Shown here in pieces: positions 32,980 through 39,610 of a stretch of DNA of 39,906 nucleotides (within the stretch, counting starts at the first letter, position 1; each line of letters begins with the position of its first letter). Source of the DNA: an uncultured Acetatifactor sp. (GTDB lineage: Bacteria; Bacillota; Clostridia; Lachnospirales; Lachnospiraceae). The stretch is from assembly GCA_949840885.1 (NCBI GenBank), contig CATKYJ010000042.1, positions 1-39,906 on the forward strand, written 5' to 3'. Under the pieces are notes generated by a model, which searched no databases, was not told where the DNA came from, and worked only from the letters and a program-made list of their open reading frames with translations. Both the position numbers and the translations under genes were made by a program.

Positions 32980-33486
32980 ATGAGAATCAGGCCATATATA
33001 CCAAACAAAGATTACGAATATTTATCGAAATGGATTGACGATGAAAGAACCCATGCCTTTTGGTGCGCAAATCTTTTCCCATACCCCCTCACGCCGGAGG
33101 CTTTTCATGATGTATTGGCAAAAAACTCCATGGAACGGGCGGACAGCGCCTATGTGGCAACTGAGGACCATGGGCAGGTAGTGGGATTTTTCTGCTATTC
33201 TGTCAATCCGGAAGATAATATGGGATTTCTGAAATTCATCATGGTGGATAAAGCCAAACGGGGCAAGGGGTATGGGAAAGAAATGCTGACACTGGCGCTG
33301 CGATATGCTTTCCAGATAACCGGCGCTAAGGCCGTTGGGCTGAATGTCTTTCCGGAAAACAATTCAGCCAAACGGTGTTATGAAAAAGCTGGGTTTGTCG
33401 AAAGGAATGTCACCAAAAATGCGTTTGCCTATAAAGACGAAGTATGGAGCAGATGCAATATGGTGGCTGTATTGTCAGAGGAATAG
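32980..33486 (+). CDS. GNAT family N-acetyltransferase (RimJ/RimL-like)
   Basis: The 168-residue protein starts MRIRPYIPNKDYEYLSKWIDDERTHAFWCANLFPYPLT and carries the acetyl-CoA site KFIMVDKAKRGKGYGKEMLTLAL (RGKGYG) and the C-terminal NVFPENNSAKRCYEKAGF. This is the RimJ/RimL type that acetylates protein N-termini or small amines; the target is unknown. AAAGG lies six bases before the ATG. Part of a second copy of this gene survives as a fragment at 36313-36346, with 18 identical bases. Confidence 0.88.
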   Translation: MRIRPYIPNKDYEYLSKWIDDERTHAFWCANLFPYPLTPEAFHDVLAKNSMERADSAYVATEDHGQVVGFFCYSVNPEDNMGFLKFIMVDKAKRGKGYGKEMLTLALRYAFQITGAKAVGLNVFPENNSAKRCYEKAGFVERNVTKNAFAYKDEVWSRCNMVAVLSEE

Positions 33487-33507
33487 AATTCTTTTGGCTT
33501 TTATCAA

Positions 33508-33804
33508 TTACATTCCCCTTTTTCTTGCCTCAGCCCGCAGTTCATTGCAAAATTCCTTGCAGTTTATCCTGCCGTACAATCCCTGTCTGCCCGCTGTCAT
33601 TATTTTTTTCAGGGATTCCGGCACCCCTTCCTCTTTCTTAAAGTGGATCCTGTCTTCCGGCCCCCAGGCTCCCTGCTTCTGATTTTCCTCATGTATATGG
33701 AAGTTCACATTTGGAGACGTCAATACGTACTCCATCGCCTCCCGCTTTTCTCTTTCGCTGTCAAAATGAACCTGTCCGTTTTTTCCATATTTCAGCTTGC
33801 TCAT
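33508..33804 (-). CDS. Hypothetical protein
   Basis: The 98-residue, basic protein (FHIHEENQKQGAWGPEDRIHF, MTAGRQGLYGRINCKEFCNELRAEARKRGM) is not recognised. It has no membrane segment. GAGG lies about nine bases upstream of the ATG. It is convergent with the acetyltransferase gene, stops 21 bp apart. The composition and frame look coding, but no role can be given. Confidence 0.6.
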   Translation of the reverse strand: MSKLKYGKNGQVHFDSEREKREAMEYVLTSPNVNFHIHEENQKQGAWGPEDRIHFKKEEGVPESLKKIMTAGRQGLYGRINCKEFCNELRAEARKRGM

Positions 33805-33911
33805 ATTTGTATGCCTCGCTTTCTTATAATCTGCAGCTCATTTGGCTACCGGAACATAATCTCTTTCATATAGTTTTAATATAGCCCATAAAGAACATTA
33901 TTGCCTATAAA

Positions 33912-34451
33912 TCACTGATTTTTGAAGCAGTCAAGATTTAAACCCTCTCCAATACATGAAATGATATCGTGGTGATTAAATCCAATTATCCATTGATATT
34001 TTTTTGAAACAATATAATAATCCAACCAGCCATTGTCCAAAAAAGCAGTATGGTTTAGCAAATCAAGTGCTTTTATTAATTCGGGGATGTAACTTTCAAA
34101 TATCCAGAATTCTTCTCCGCCGTACCAATCACTGCCTTTGTCGATTAAAAAGTAAACCATTTTATTTTCCTCTTTTATAATTTGAGGTAAAAAATAAAAC
34201 CATGTCGAATAATCGACCGCATAGCACCCGATAAATTTCTTCATGCTTTTAGGACTATAACCATTGGTATTTGCCCAATGCAGACCATTTTTCCATATTT
34301 TTGTTTTGTCCGCATATTTTTCTGCAATCTTCTGATATATATTTTCCCACTGGTTTCCACTCACTTTTCGAAAGCATTCTTTCGATATGCCGCATCGCGT
34401 TACCACTTCTTGTTCTAATCGAAATATGCCGCTTTTTCTGTCAGATTTCAT
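33912..34451 (-). CDS. Hypothetical protein, DUF6756-like
   Basis: The protein of about 179 residues is rich in aromatic residues (KNGLHWANTNGYSP, YSTWFYFLPQII, WYGGEEFWIFESYIPEL, KYQWIIGFNHHD). I associate it with the DUF6756 family from memory, unchecked. Families with the IxxF/W...GFNHHD ending resemble SMI1/KNR4-like immunity proteins, so a toxin-immunity role is possible but unproven. The frame opens at 34475, but the ATG at 34451 has GGGGA five bases upstream. It is AT-rich compared with the housekeeping genes. A fragment of a second copy lies at 36226-36301, with 36 identical bases. Confidence 0.65.
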   Translation of the reverse strand: MKSDRKSGIFRLEQEVVTRCGISKECFRKVSGNQWENIYQKIAEKYADKTKIWKNGLHWANTNGYSPKSMKKFIGCYAVDYSTWFYFLPQIIKEENKMVYFLIDKGSDWYGGEEFWIFESYIPELIKALDLLNHTAFLDNGWLDYYIVSKKYQWIIGFNHHDIISCIGEGLNLDCFKNQ

Positions 34452-34486
34452 AATTTCCCCAAACCACAGCCCCATGTGCTGCTTTT

Positions 34487-34837
34487 TTATTTACGCAGTA
34501 TCTTATCCATGGCTTTCCCCCTGGCAAGCTCGTCAACCAGCTTATCCAAATAGCGGATCTCACGCATCAAAGGCTCTTCAATCTCTTCCACCCTGACACC
34601 GCAGACCACGCCTTTAATCAGCTGCCTGTTTTCATTGGGTTTCGGGGCATCTCGGAAGAAATCCCCATAGGGCACCGGCCTTTCCAGCATCCCCTCCAAC
34701 TCCGGCTGGCTGTACCCTGTAAGCCAGCGGATCACTTCGTCAACCTCCTGCCTTGTCCGCCCCTTTCTCTCCGCCTTATTGACTAGCAGATGATACACCT
34801 TTGAAAAATCCATCTGATATATCTTCTCATTTTCCAT
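34487..34837 (-). CDS. DUF2200 family protein
   Basis: The 116-residue protein matches DUF2200 along its whole length: MDFSKVYHLLVNKAERKGRT, VDEVIRWLTGY, and the conserved LIKGVVCGVRVEEIEEPLM followed by IRYLDKLVDELARGKAMDKILR. The function of the family is unknown. The frame can be extended to 34858, but AGGAGGTG six bases before the ATG at 34837 fixes the start. It is separated from the DUF1801 gene by the remnant at 34858-34898. Confidence 0.85.
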   Translation of the reverse strand: MENEKIYQMDFSKVYHLLVNKAERKGRTRQEVDEVIRWLTGYSQPELEGMLERPVPYGDFFRDAPKPNENRQLIKGVVCGVRVEEIEEPLMREIRYLDKLVDELARGKAMDKILRK

Positions 34838-34857
34838 AAAATACACCTCCTGCTCCA

Positions 34858-34898
34858 TATTTCAAAAAATATAACACCGCCTGCTCCATTCTCCGCCC
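34858..34898 (-). pseudogene. Remnant of the 5' end of a second DUF5655 gene
   Basis: The minus strand reads ATGGAGCAGGCGGTGTTATA and on, encoding MEQAVLYFL, closely matching the start of the DUF5655 gene at 36145 (MDQDVLYFF). The preceding 22 bases (34899-34920) are identical to those before that gene, which overlap the end of a DUF1801 reading frame. After about a dozen codons the similarity stops and the DUF2200 ribosome-binding site begins. This is what remains of a gene deleted after duplication. Confidence 0.7.
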
Positions 34899-34917
34899 CC
34901 TCAAACACTTTCCAATC

Positions 34918-35328
34918 CTAAGGATGGTTCCCTGTCTCATAACACCACCTGGCAATATCGGACACCAATTCCATCGGAACCGTCCCACTGTAAGGAAGCT
35001 GTATGGTTCCTTTGCTGGTCTTGTATCCTTTCAGACGTTCGGAAAACTCCCTGACAGCCTCCGGCCCCGGATATAGGCCCACATGGTTTTTAAAACCGGC
35101 AAACTGGATGATATTATGCCCCTTCCAAAAAGTCGGCATACTCCATGAAATCCTCTCCTCCGCCTCCGGCAGCGCCGCGCTGAGCGCTTTCCTTATTTCT
35201 TTTAGATATCCCTGCACCGCTTCCGGCTGTGCCGCGATGTATTCATCCACCGTTTCCGGCGCTTTCCCGCAGTAATGGCTCTGCTCCTGCCTCTTAAAAG
35301 TACGCCCGCACTTCGGACACGTCCACAT
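34918..35328 (-). CDS. DUF1801 family protein with an N-terminal zinc-finger-like motif
   Basis: The 136-residue protein has a CxxC...HxC cluster near the N-terminus (TCPKCG, SHYCG) followed by a YdhG/DUF1801 domain (ETVDEYIAAQPEAVQGYLKEIRKALSAALPEAEERISWSMPTFW...IIQFAGFKNHVGLYPGPEAV...GTIQLPYSG), a fold related to frataxin-type iron chaperones. The function is unproven. The frame has ATG at 35334 and 35328; the latter is six bases after GGAGGG and is preferred. It follows the DUF1905 gene by about 15 bp, consistent with an operon. The 3' end of a second copy remains at 36154-36215. Confidence 0.85.
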   Translation of the reverse strand: MWTCPKCGRTFKRQEQSHYCGKAPETVDEYIAAQPEAVQGYLKEIRKALSAALPEAEERISWSMPTFWKGHNIIQFAGFKNHVGLYPGPEAVREFSERLKGYKTSKGTIQLPYSGTVPMELVSDIARWCYETGNHP

Positions 35329-35344
35329 CTTCATCCCTCCTGCC

Positions 35345-35650
35345 TCATTCCCGTTCCCTGATTGTCACCAGGATCTTGTCTCCCGGCTGCTTCCCTATCC
35401 GGGAACGGATATCCTTACGCACGCCGATAATATAACACACACTCCCGTCAGCGTTCTTTACCCCCATATTTACAACACTGCCGTCATAAGGCTCCCCGTC
35501 AAACGTGGCGTGTACTTTCACCCTTCCCCTCCCAAACTCTTTCCTGACATCATAGGGAAAAATGACGTAAGCGCCCCCTGTCTCCCCCGCTTCATAAAGC
35601 AGGGATTCATACTCATACACTCTGTCGTTCAATATCTGCACCTCATCCAA
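35345..35650 (-). CDS. DUF1905 family protein
   Basis: The 101-residue protein shows the DUF1905 pattern: YVIFPYDVRKEFGRGRVKVHATFDGEPYDGSVVNMG and the ending IIGVRKDIRSRIGKQPGDKILVTI. It is a small beta-barrel-like domain of unknown function, often found beside DUF1801/YdeI-type proteins, as here. The ribosome-binding site is weak (GGGTGA about 10 bases upstream). The 114 bp before it, up to 35764, contain no gene I can support. Confidence 0.83.
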   Translation of the reverse strand: MDEVQILNDRVYEYESLLYEAGETGGAYVIFPYDVRKEFGRGRVKVHATFDGEPYDGSVVNMGVKNADGSVCYIIGVRKDIRSRIGKQPGDKILVTIRERE

Positions 35651-35764
35651 TCCGTTTCACCCAGTATACCAGAAGCACGCCCTAAGGCCCTCAGTCCCAC
35701 CAGCAATCATAAACTGTCGCTTCTTTTGTGTACTTATCTAATGCCACCTTAGCAGCAATTCCAT

Positions 35765-36145
35765 TCAGCGCTTGCCGGCCGAAAAGGCAGCCGCCTCTTT
35801 CACCCAGCCCATCAGTTCATCGTCAACCTCCTCTGTCCCGGAGACCAGGACATGGTGGGTAAAACGTCCGGGGTACGGCTCCACCGCTGCATCTATGCGC
35901 GGGGACTCCAAACGGTATCCCAGCCCGAATGTCACCACAATATAGACCTCCGGCCGCTCTTTCGCTTTCCGCACCGGCAGGAAAGAAACGAAAGCAAAAT
36001 GATATCTGTTGGAAAAAGAAATCTGCGTTTTCTGTACTTTGACTTTCACGCAGTCCACCTCTGAAAAAACTTTTTCTTCAAAAGCCTCATACAGCAGCAA
36101 TTCTTCCGGCTTTCCGTCAAAAAAATATAATACATCCTGATCCAT
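35765..36145 (-). CDS. DUF5655 family protein
   Basis: The 126-residue protein reads MDQDVLYFFDGKPEELLLYEAFEEKVF, then VKVQKTQISFSNRYHFAFVSFLPVR and TFGLGYRLESPRID, with VKEAAAF near the end. I recognise this as the DUF5655 family; its function is unknown, and it is often found with DUF1801. The frame extends to 36163, but GAGGAG six bases before the ATG at 36145 fixes the start. It is preceded by the fossil 3' end of a DUF1801 gene, the ancestral upstream partner. Confidence 0.8.
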   Translation of the reverse strand: MDQDVLYFFDGKPEELLLYEAFEEKVFSEVDCVKVKVQKTQISFSNRYHFAFVSFLPVRKAKERPEVYIVVTFGLGYRLESPRIDAAVEPYPGRFTHHVLVSGTEEVDDELMGWVKEAAAFSAGKR

Positions 36146-36153
36146 TCTTTGCT

Positions 36154-36215
36154 CCTCAAACACTTTCCAATCCTACGAATGGTCCCCGTCTCAAGATACC
36201 GCCTGGCAAAGTCGG
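36154..36215 (-). pseudogene. Remnant of the 3' end of a second DUF1801 gene
   Basis: The minus strand encodes VSDFARRYLETG, matching LVSDIARWCYETG at the C-terminus of the intact DUF1801 protein, and 22 bases (36154-36175) are identical to 34899-34920. The natural stop codon of the gene has been lost, and the sequence runs into the leader of the DUF5655 gene. Everything upstream of the last 20 codons is missing and replaced by the next fragment. Confidence 0.7.
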
Positions 36216-36225
36216 AGACCTAAAA

Positions 36226-36301
36226 AAATTACTGATTTTTCAAGCAGCCAAGATTTAATTTTTCCCCAATACATGAAATGATATCGTGGTGATTAAATCC
36301 A
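36226..36301 (-). pseudogene. Remnant of the 3' end of a second DUF6756-like gene
   Basis: The segment aligns with 33909-33984, the last 25 codons of the gene at 33912-34451. A run of 36 bases (36266-36301 versus 33949-33984) is identical, ending in the codons for GFNHHDIISCIGE. Similarity ends sharply at 36301 where an acetyltransferase fragment follows. Confidence 0.75.
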
Positions 36302-36312
36302 CTCCCGGCCTG

Positions 36313-36346
36313 TTGGTGCGCAAATCTTTTACCGTATCCCATGACT
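36313..36346 (+). pseudogene. Internal fragment of a second GNAT acetyltransferase gene
   Basis: The plus strand encodes WCANLLPYPMT, matching WCANLFPYPLT (residues about 28-38) of the acetyltransferase at 32980-33486, with 18 identical bases (36313-36330 versus 33060-33077). It is cut at both ends by unrelated remnants. Confidence 0.6.
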
Positions 36347-36595
36347 CTATCCCCGCAGTCTTCCGATGAAAAAGCTCAAACCACCCGAAGCCGCTCCGGC
36401 TTCCACACCCTGCCGGTCACAGATGATAATTCTGCCCTGATTGTCCATAAGCAGGTTACACCAATGAAAGTCACCGTGATTCAGCACAGTCTCCTCGGAA
36501 CCATGCCAAGAAATGACCCGGTTAATCTCTCCTGCAATACGCTCCAGCGGCGCTCCATCAAAAACACCGGAATGTGTATGCCTTACCGAAATTAA
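36347..36595 (-). pseudogene. Fragment of an aminoglycoside phosphotransferase-type kinase
   Basis: The minus strand has an open frame of about 80 codons without a start, encoding HTHSGVFDGAPLERIAGE, then NHGDFHWCNLL, the catalytic HGDxxxxN loop of the APH/choline kinase superfamily, then IIICDRQG in the place of the metal-binding aspartate strand, and SFFIGR before a premature stop at 36347. The N-terminal ATP-binding lobe and the C-terminal helices are missing. It borders the methyltransferase stop codon directly, so the deletion joined two unrelated genes. Confidence 0.75.
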
Positions 36596-37348
36596 CTATT
36601 TACTCGCTACAATAGTAAATTCTCCTGGCAACTTTTCATTTGTCCACGCAGGATGTTCATCAAACTTTCTTAATGTAAAACCACTATTTATGACTGAATT
36701 GATAATCTCACTAATTGTATACTTTCTATAACTGCATTTAGGCATCTGCTTGCGAATGTTTTCTTCAAAAAAACGAGCATGTGCCATTTCTCCTTCAAAA
36801 ATTTCCCTTGAAAAATAACTCATAGTTGGTTGTTCAAAATTCAACATATCTGCTATTTTTGTAAATGGATGAAAATCACTGCATATCATTTTTCCATTAT
36901 CTTTCAATAACGAATACATAATACGCATAAATTCATCAATATCATGAAAGTAATGTAATATTCCTCCTTCCATAAACACGACATCAAAATAATTCCCGTA
37001 CTTCTCTATATCAATTTCTAATATATCACATACTTCAAAATTTAATTCAACTTTTGCGGCTGTTGCAACTTCAAGCGCATACTTCTTATTATCTTCTGAA
37101 ATATCAAAGACTGTAACTTCTGCTCCTAAAATGGCCAGTGGAACAGCCTTCTTTCCGCAAGAACCGCATATGTTTGCCACTTTAATACCATTATAAGTAT
37201 CAAAATAGTCAGAATATCTTTTCAACATTCCTATAGGATTTTCCAAGTCCCTTTTTGCCCTATCAACCGGTGTACCTGATTGTTTCACCCAAAACTCATA
37301 CGCATTATATTCCCACGCCTTTTTATTTTGAATACTATAATCTATCAT
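36596..37348 (-). CDS. Class I SAM-dependent methyltransferase
   Basis: The 250-residue protein has motif I VANICGSCGKKAVPLAILGAEVTVFDIS (glycine-rich loop and acidic residue for SAM ribose), FEVCDILE (motif II region), YFDVVFMEGGILHYFHDIDEFMRIMYSLLKDNGKMICSDFHPF (motifs III and IV). The acceptor is unknown; small-molecule or antibiotic methyltransferases have this form. The frame starts with TTG at 37372; the ATG at 37348, ten bases after GGGGAG, is preferred. It is strongly AT-rich, unlike the housekeeping genes, suggesting recent acquisition. Confidence 0.87.
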   Translation of the reverse strand: MIDYSIQNKKAWEYNAYEFWVKQSGTPVDRAKRDLENPIGMLKRYSDYFDTYNGIKVANICGSCGKKAVPLAILGAEVTVFDISEDNKKYALEVATAAKVELNFEVCDILEIDIEKYGNYFDVVFMEGGILHYFHDIDEFMRIMYSLLKDNGKMICSDFHPFTKIADMLNFEQPTMSYFSREIFEGEMAHARFFEENIRKQMPKCSYRKYTISEIINSVINSGFTLRKFDEHPAWTNEKLPGEFTIVASK

Positions 37349-37400
37349 CTCTGAATATCTCCCCTTGCTCAATTCTCAAATATAATTGTACCACTTCCAT

Positions 37401-37532
37401 TTATCGTTTCTGCAGCTGCTTAATCATTTCATAGCACTTTCCCGTATATTGCATAAATGAAGACATCTTTCCATTTTTCCATGATGACAATATTATTGCT
37501 CCAACTAATTTCTCGCACCAGTGGCGCGAGTT
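37401..37532 (-). pseudogene. Possible C-terminal remnant of an unidentified gene
   Basis: A 43-codon open stretch without a proper start encodes CEKLVGAIILSSWKNGK and ends SSFMQYTGKCYEMIKQLQKR, then TAA. The residues look like the end of a real protein rather than chance translation, and no SD or start codon precedes them. An ATG inside it (37466) would give only 21 residues. I do not recognise the family. Confidence 0.3.
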
Positions 37533-37561
37533 TTATAAATCCTATCAGCTCACAAATATTT

Positions 37562-37807
37562 TTAACAGTGACCCAGTTCTTCCTCCCCGGGTGGATGGAA
37601 TACCAGCAAATCTTGTATCTCACACCCCAACACTGTACACAATTTGCACAGCACATAAACATCCAGCCGGGTAATGCTGTTCGTGCAGTAATTATCTATC
37701 TGTTTCCAGTTCATTTCTGCCTTGTGTGACAGCTTGTTTTTACTCAACCCTTTTTTCTTCAGCAGTTCATCCAGCCGGATTTCCAAATATCCGTAATCTT
37801 CGTCCAC
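37562..37807 (-). CDS. XRE-family helix-turn-helix regulator
   Basis: The 81-residue protein is a single Cro/C1-type domain: RLDELLKKKGLSKNKLSHKAEMNWKQIDNYCTNSITRLDVYVLCKLCTVLGCEIQDLLVF. The HTH lies at about residues 19-45. It starts with GTG behind AGAGGTGG. Such small regulators usually repress a neighbouring gene or mobile element. The C-terminal half of a second, diverged copy remains 120 bp upstream at 37930-38020. Confidence 0.82.
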   Translation of the reverse strand: MDEDYGYLEIRLDELLKKKGLSKNKLSHKAEMNWKQIDNYCTNSITRLDVYVLCKLCTVLGCEIQDLLVFHPPGEEELGHC

Positions 37808-37929
37808 TTTCCCACCTCTGCATTTCCTATATTTATTTCACGCCTACAGTTCCATTCTATATTTATTGTAGAAACTTGCTAACCCTAAATAAATATTAGA
37901 ATACTAAATATAGAAACATTAGTTCTCTT

Positions 37930-38020
37930 CTATCTTTCTTGCTCTTTTTCTGCTGGAACGAAGACAAGCAAATCCTGAATTTTACATTCCAATGCGGTGC
38001 AGAGTTTACACAATATAAAA
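37930..38020 (-). pseudogene. C-terminal half of a second XRE regulator
   Basis: The minus strand encodes FILCKLCTALECKIQDLLVF followed by VPAEKEQER and TAG, parallel to YVLCKLCTVLGCEIQDLLVF in the intact regulator at 37562-37807. The HTH-containing N-terminal half is absent; sequence upstream of 38020 is unrelated. The level of difference suggests an older duplication or a separate acquisition, followed by truncation. Confidence 0.65.
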
Positions 38021-38051
38021 GTGTAGAAATAAAGTGTCACTGAAAGCGGCT

Positions 38052-38138
38052 ATGAATTGGAAAAGTAGATTAATATCAGGAAAGACTATTAAAGTTAGAG
38101 GTATATCTGTTAAAATATATCCAGAAAATACACTTTAA
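38052..38138 (+). CDS. Possible 28-residue peptide ahead of the DUF3795 gene
   Basis: The frame encodes MNWKSRLISGKTIKVRGI then SVKIYPENTL and stops 24 bp before the DUF3795 start. The residues look protein-like, but the upstream site (GAAAGCGG) is a poor ribosome-binding site and the same region contains a possible TAAAAT -10 box for the next gene. It may be a remnant of a longer gene. Confidence 0.25.
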   Translation: MNWKSRLISGKTIKVRGISVKIYPENTL

Positions 38139-38162
38139 TGCTTGACAGAAGGGGGATTTCCT

Positions 38163-38705
38163 ATGAAAAATTTCAAAAGAGAAAATTTATTGTTTTCCTT
38201 ATGCGGATTGAATTGTGGTTTATGCCCTATGAATCTCAGCCAATACTGTCCCGGTTGTGGCGGCGGAGAGGGAAATCAATCCTGTTCCATAGCAAAATGC
38301 AGTTTGCAGCATGGGAATGTTGAATATTGTTTTCAATGTGAAAATTATCCCTGCGAAAAGTATAATAATATAGATGAGTTTGATTCTTTTATTACACACC
38401 AACATCAAAAGCAGGATATAGAAAAATTCAGAGGACTGGGAATAGAACTTTATTCTAAAGAACAACAGAGAAAGAAGGTCTTGTTAAATCATCTTCTGAA
38501 TACTTATAACGACGGACGAAAAAAGACATTATTTTGCGTTGCGGTCAATTTGTTAGAATTAGAAGATTTGGAAATTATCATATCCGAATTGAACGAGAAT
38601 ACTTCAAATCTCACATTAAAAGAAAAATCCGCCCATGCAGCCGGTTTACTTCAAGAAGCCGCTAAGCAGAACAATCTTCTGCTAAAACTACGCAAAAAGA
38701 AATAG
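38163..38705 (+). CDS. DUF3795 family cysteine-rich protein
   Basis: The 180-residue protein has ten cysteines in its first 64 residues (C14, 18, 21, 29, 32, 41, 46, 56, 59, 64), including SLCGLNCGLCP and YCPGCGGG and the pattern CFQCENYPCEKY that defines DUF3795. The spacing suggests binding of zinc or an Fe-S cluster; the function is unknown. The C-terminal half is helical and charged. GGGGGA lies six bases before the ATG at 38163; the frame can be extended seven codons upstream. It is AT-rich. Confidence 0.85.
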   Translation: MKNFKRENLLFSLCGLNCGLCPMNLSQYCPGCGGGEGNQSCSIAKCSLQHGNVEYCFQCENYPCEKYNNIDEFDSFITHQHQKQDIEKFRGLGIELYSKEQQRKKVLLNHLLNTYNDGRKKTLFCVAVNLLELEDLEIIISELNENTSNLTLKEKSAHAAGLLQEAAKQNNLLLKLRKKK

Positions 38706-38747
38706 CAGGTATCATGATACCCCCACCTAAAATCCAGTATTCCTTAT

Positions 38748-38782
38748 ACAATAGAAAGCATGCTTCGCATGCTTTCTATTGT
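38748..38782. repeat. Perfect 16-bp inverted repeat downstream of the DUF3795 gene
   Basis: ACAATAGAAAGCATGC (38748-38763) and its exact complement (38767-38782) are separated by TTC. There is no T run on either strand, so it is not a typical intrinsic terminator. Ten bases beyond it, TTAGAGCCA is repeated in tandem (38792-38800 and 38803-38811). This combination may mark the end of an integrated element. Confidence 0.6.
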
Positions 38783-38824
38783 CGTGAATAATTAGAGCCA
38801 TTTTAGAGCCAACAGGCATAAAGC

Positions 38825-38863
38825 AATCCCGGAAACGCCCATTTTATCAGCATTTCCGGGATT
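38825..38863 (+). terminator. Terminator-like hairpin
   Basis: AATCCCGGAAA (38825-38835) pairs with TTTCCGGGATT (38853-38863), an 11-bp stem followed by TTATC. It could end the DUF3795 transcript, 120 bp after its stop. Confidence 0.5.
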
Positions 38864-38890
38864 TTATCTGCATACTCAAATTCGGCGTGT

Positions 38891-39003
38891 TCTTTGTTGT
38901 TATTAACTGTATTTGTTTAAGTTTTCTGCAAATACACGCCCTTTTTTACTTCAATTACATCATTTATTATGGCTTGCTGATTTTCTGTTGCCAAAATGTT
39001 GCC
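38891..39003. repeat. Left copy of a 113-bp direct repeat flanking the toxin-antitoxin pair
   Basis: The sequence aligns without gaps to 39611-39723, with 11 mismatches by hand count (about 90% identical). It is AT-rich and ends in GTTGCCAAAATGTTGCC, two TTGCC units in the same orientation. Its last base is only four bases from the toxin stop codon. No convincing gene is inside it. Confidence 0.75.
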
Positions 39004-39007
39004 GCCT

Positions 39008-39271
39008 TTATTTATCTCTATAATGAGAACCGCACTGAACAATCTTTATCACATTATCTTCTATACGATAAACAATACGGTTTGCATCGTCGATTCGCCG
39101 ACTCCAATAGGATGCCAGATCACCACTTAATCTTTCCGGCTTTCCGATTCTTTCGTATCCATTCCGGTCAATATCCTTCAATAGCTGGAGAATACGTTTC
39201 AATGTCTTTTTATCTTGTTTTGCCCAATATTCAAAATCTTCCCACGCCGTATCGGACCATGCCTTAATCAT
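39008..39271 (-). CDS. yoeB: YoeB/Txe-family toxin (ribosome-dependent mRNA interferase)
   Basis: From the ATG at 39271 the protein has 87 residues and aligns with E. coli YoeB including the catalytic positions: GKPE (E46), R65 in ANRIVY, and H83-Y84 in GSHYRDK. WSRRI is also conserved. YoeB binds the ribosomal A site and cleaves mRNA, and is neutralised by its antitoxin. The frame extends to 39298, but the ATG at 39271 overlaps the antitoxin stop by eight bases and has GGTGG upstream. The usual YoeB partner is YefM; here the partner is RelB/DinJ-like, a less common pairing. Confidence 0.88.
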   Translation of the reverse strand: MIKAWSDTAWEDFEYWAKQDKKTLKRILQLLKDIDRNGYERIGKPERLSGDLASYWSRRIDDANRIVYRIEDNVIKIVQCGSHYRDK

Positions 39272-39515
39272 CAAAGTCCACCTCATGCACCGTACCACCT
39301 GTGGCTTCCATTTGCGCTACAGATTCCTTAAGCCTAGCCATATTTTCTTTCGAATAAAAGGGATCAACAGATACTTCAAACGGTATCCTTTTTTCTCGTC
39401 CCAGTTTTTTGAGGTAAATATTTATAGCCGTAGATAAAGACATTCCAATATCAGCACAAGCCTGTTCTGCCATTTTCTTTACATCATCCTCTATACGCAA
39501 ACTAATTTGAGCCAT
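39264..39515 (-). CDS. RelB/DinJ-family antitoxin
   Basis: The 83-residue protein begins MAQISLRIEDDVKKMAEQACADIGMSLSTAINIYLKK, a ribbon-helix-helix DNA-binding domain of the RelB/DinJ type, followed by a C-terminal toxin-binding tail (ENMARLKESVAQMEATGG) ending in an acidic stretch. It would repress the operon and block the YoeB-like toxin. AAAGGGG lies seven bases before the ATG. It is first in the pair and overlaps the toxin gene by eight bases. Confidence 0.88.
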   Translation of the reverse strand: MAQISLRIEDDVKKMAEQACADIGMSLSTAINIYLKKLGREKRIPFEVSVDPFYSKENMARLKESVAQMEATGGTVHEVDFDD

Positions 39516-39610
39516 TATATCACCCCTTTCTTAATAATGATATTAGTATATTCCATATTACAGCATTTGTAAAGTGTTTTGCTATACAGATTTTGATTTT
39601 ATATGTTTTA

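Noticed and set aside
31878..38705. Integron-type cassette array
   Set aside because: Gene sizes and decay resemble cassettes, but I saw no attC-like inverted sites between genes and no integron integrase.
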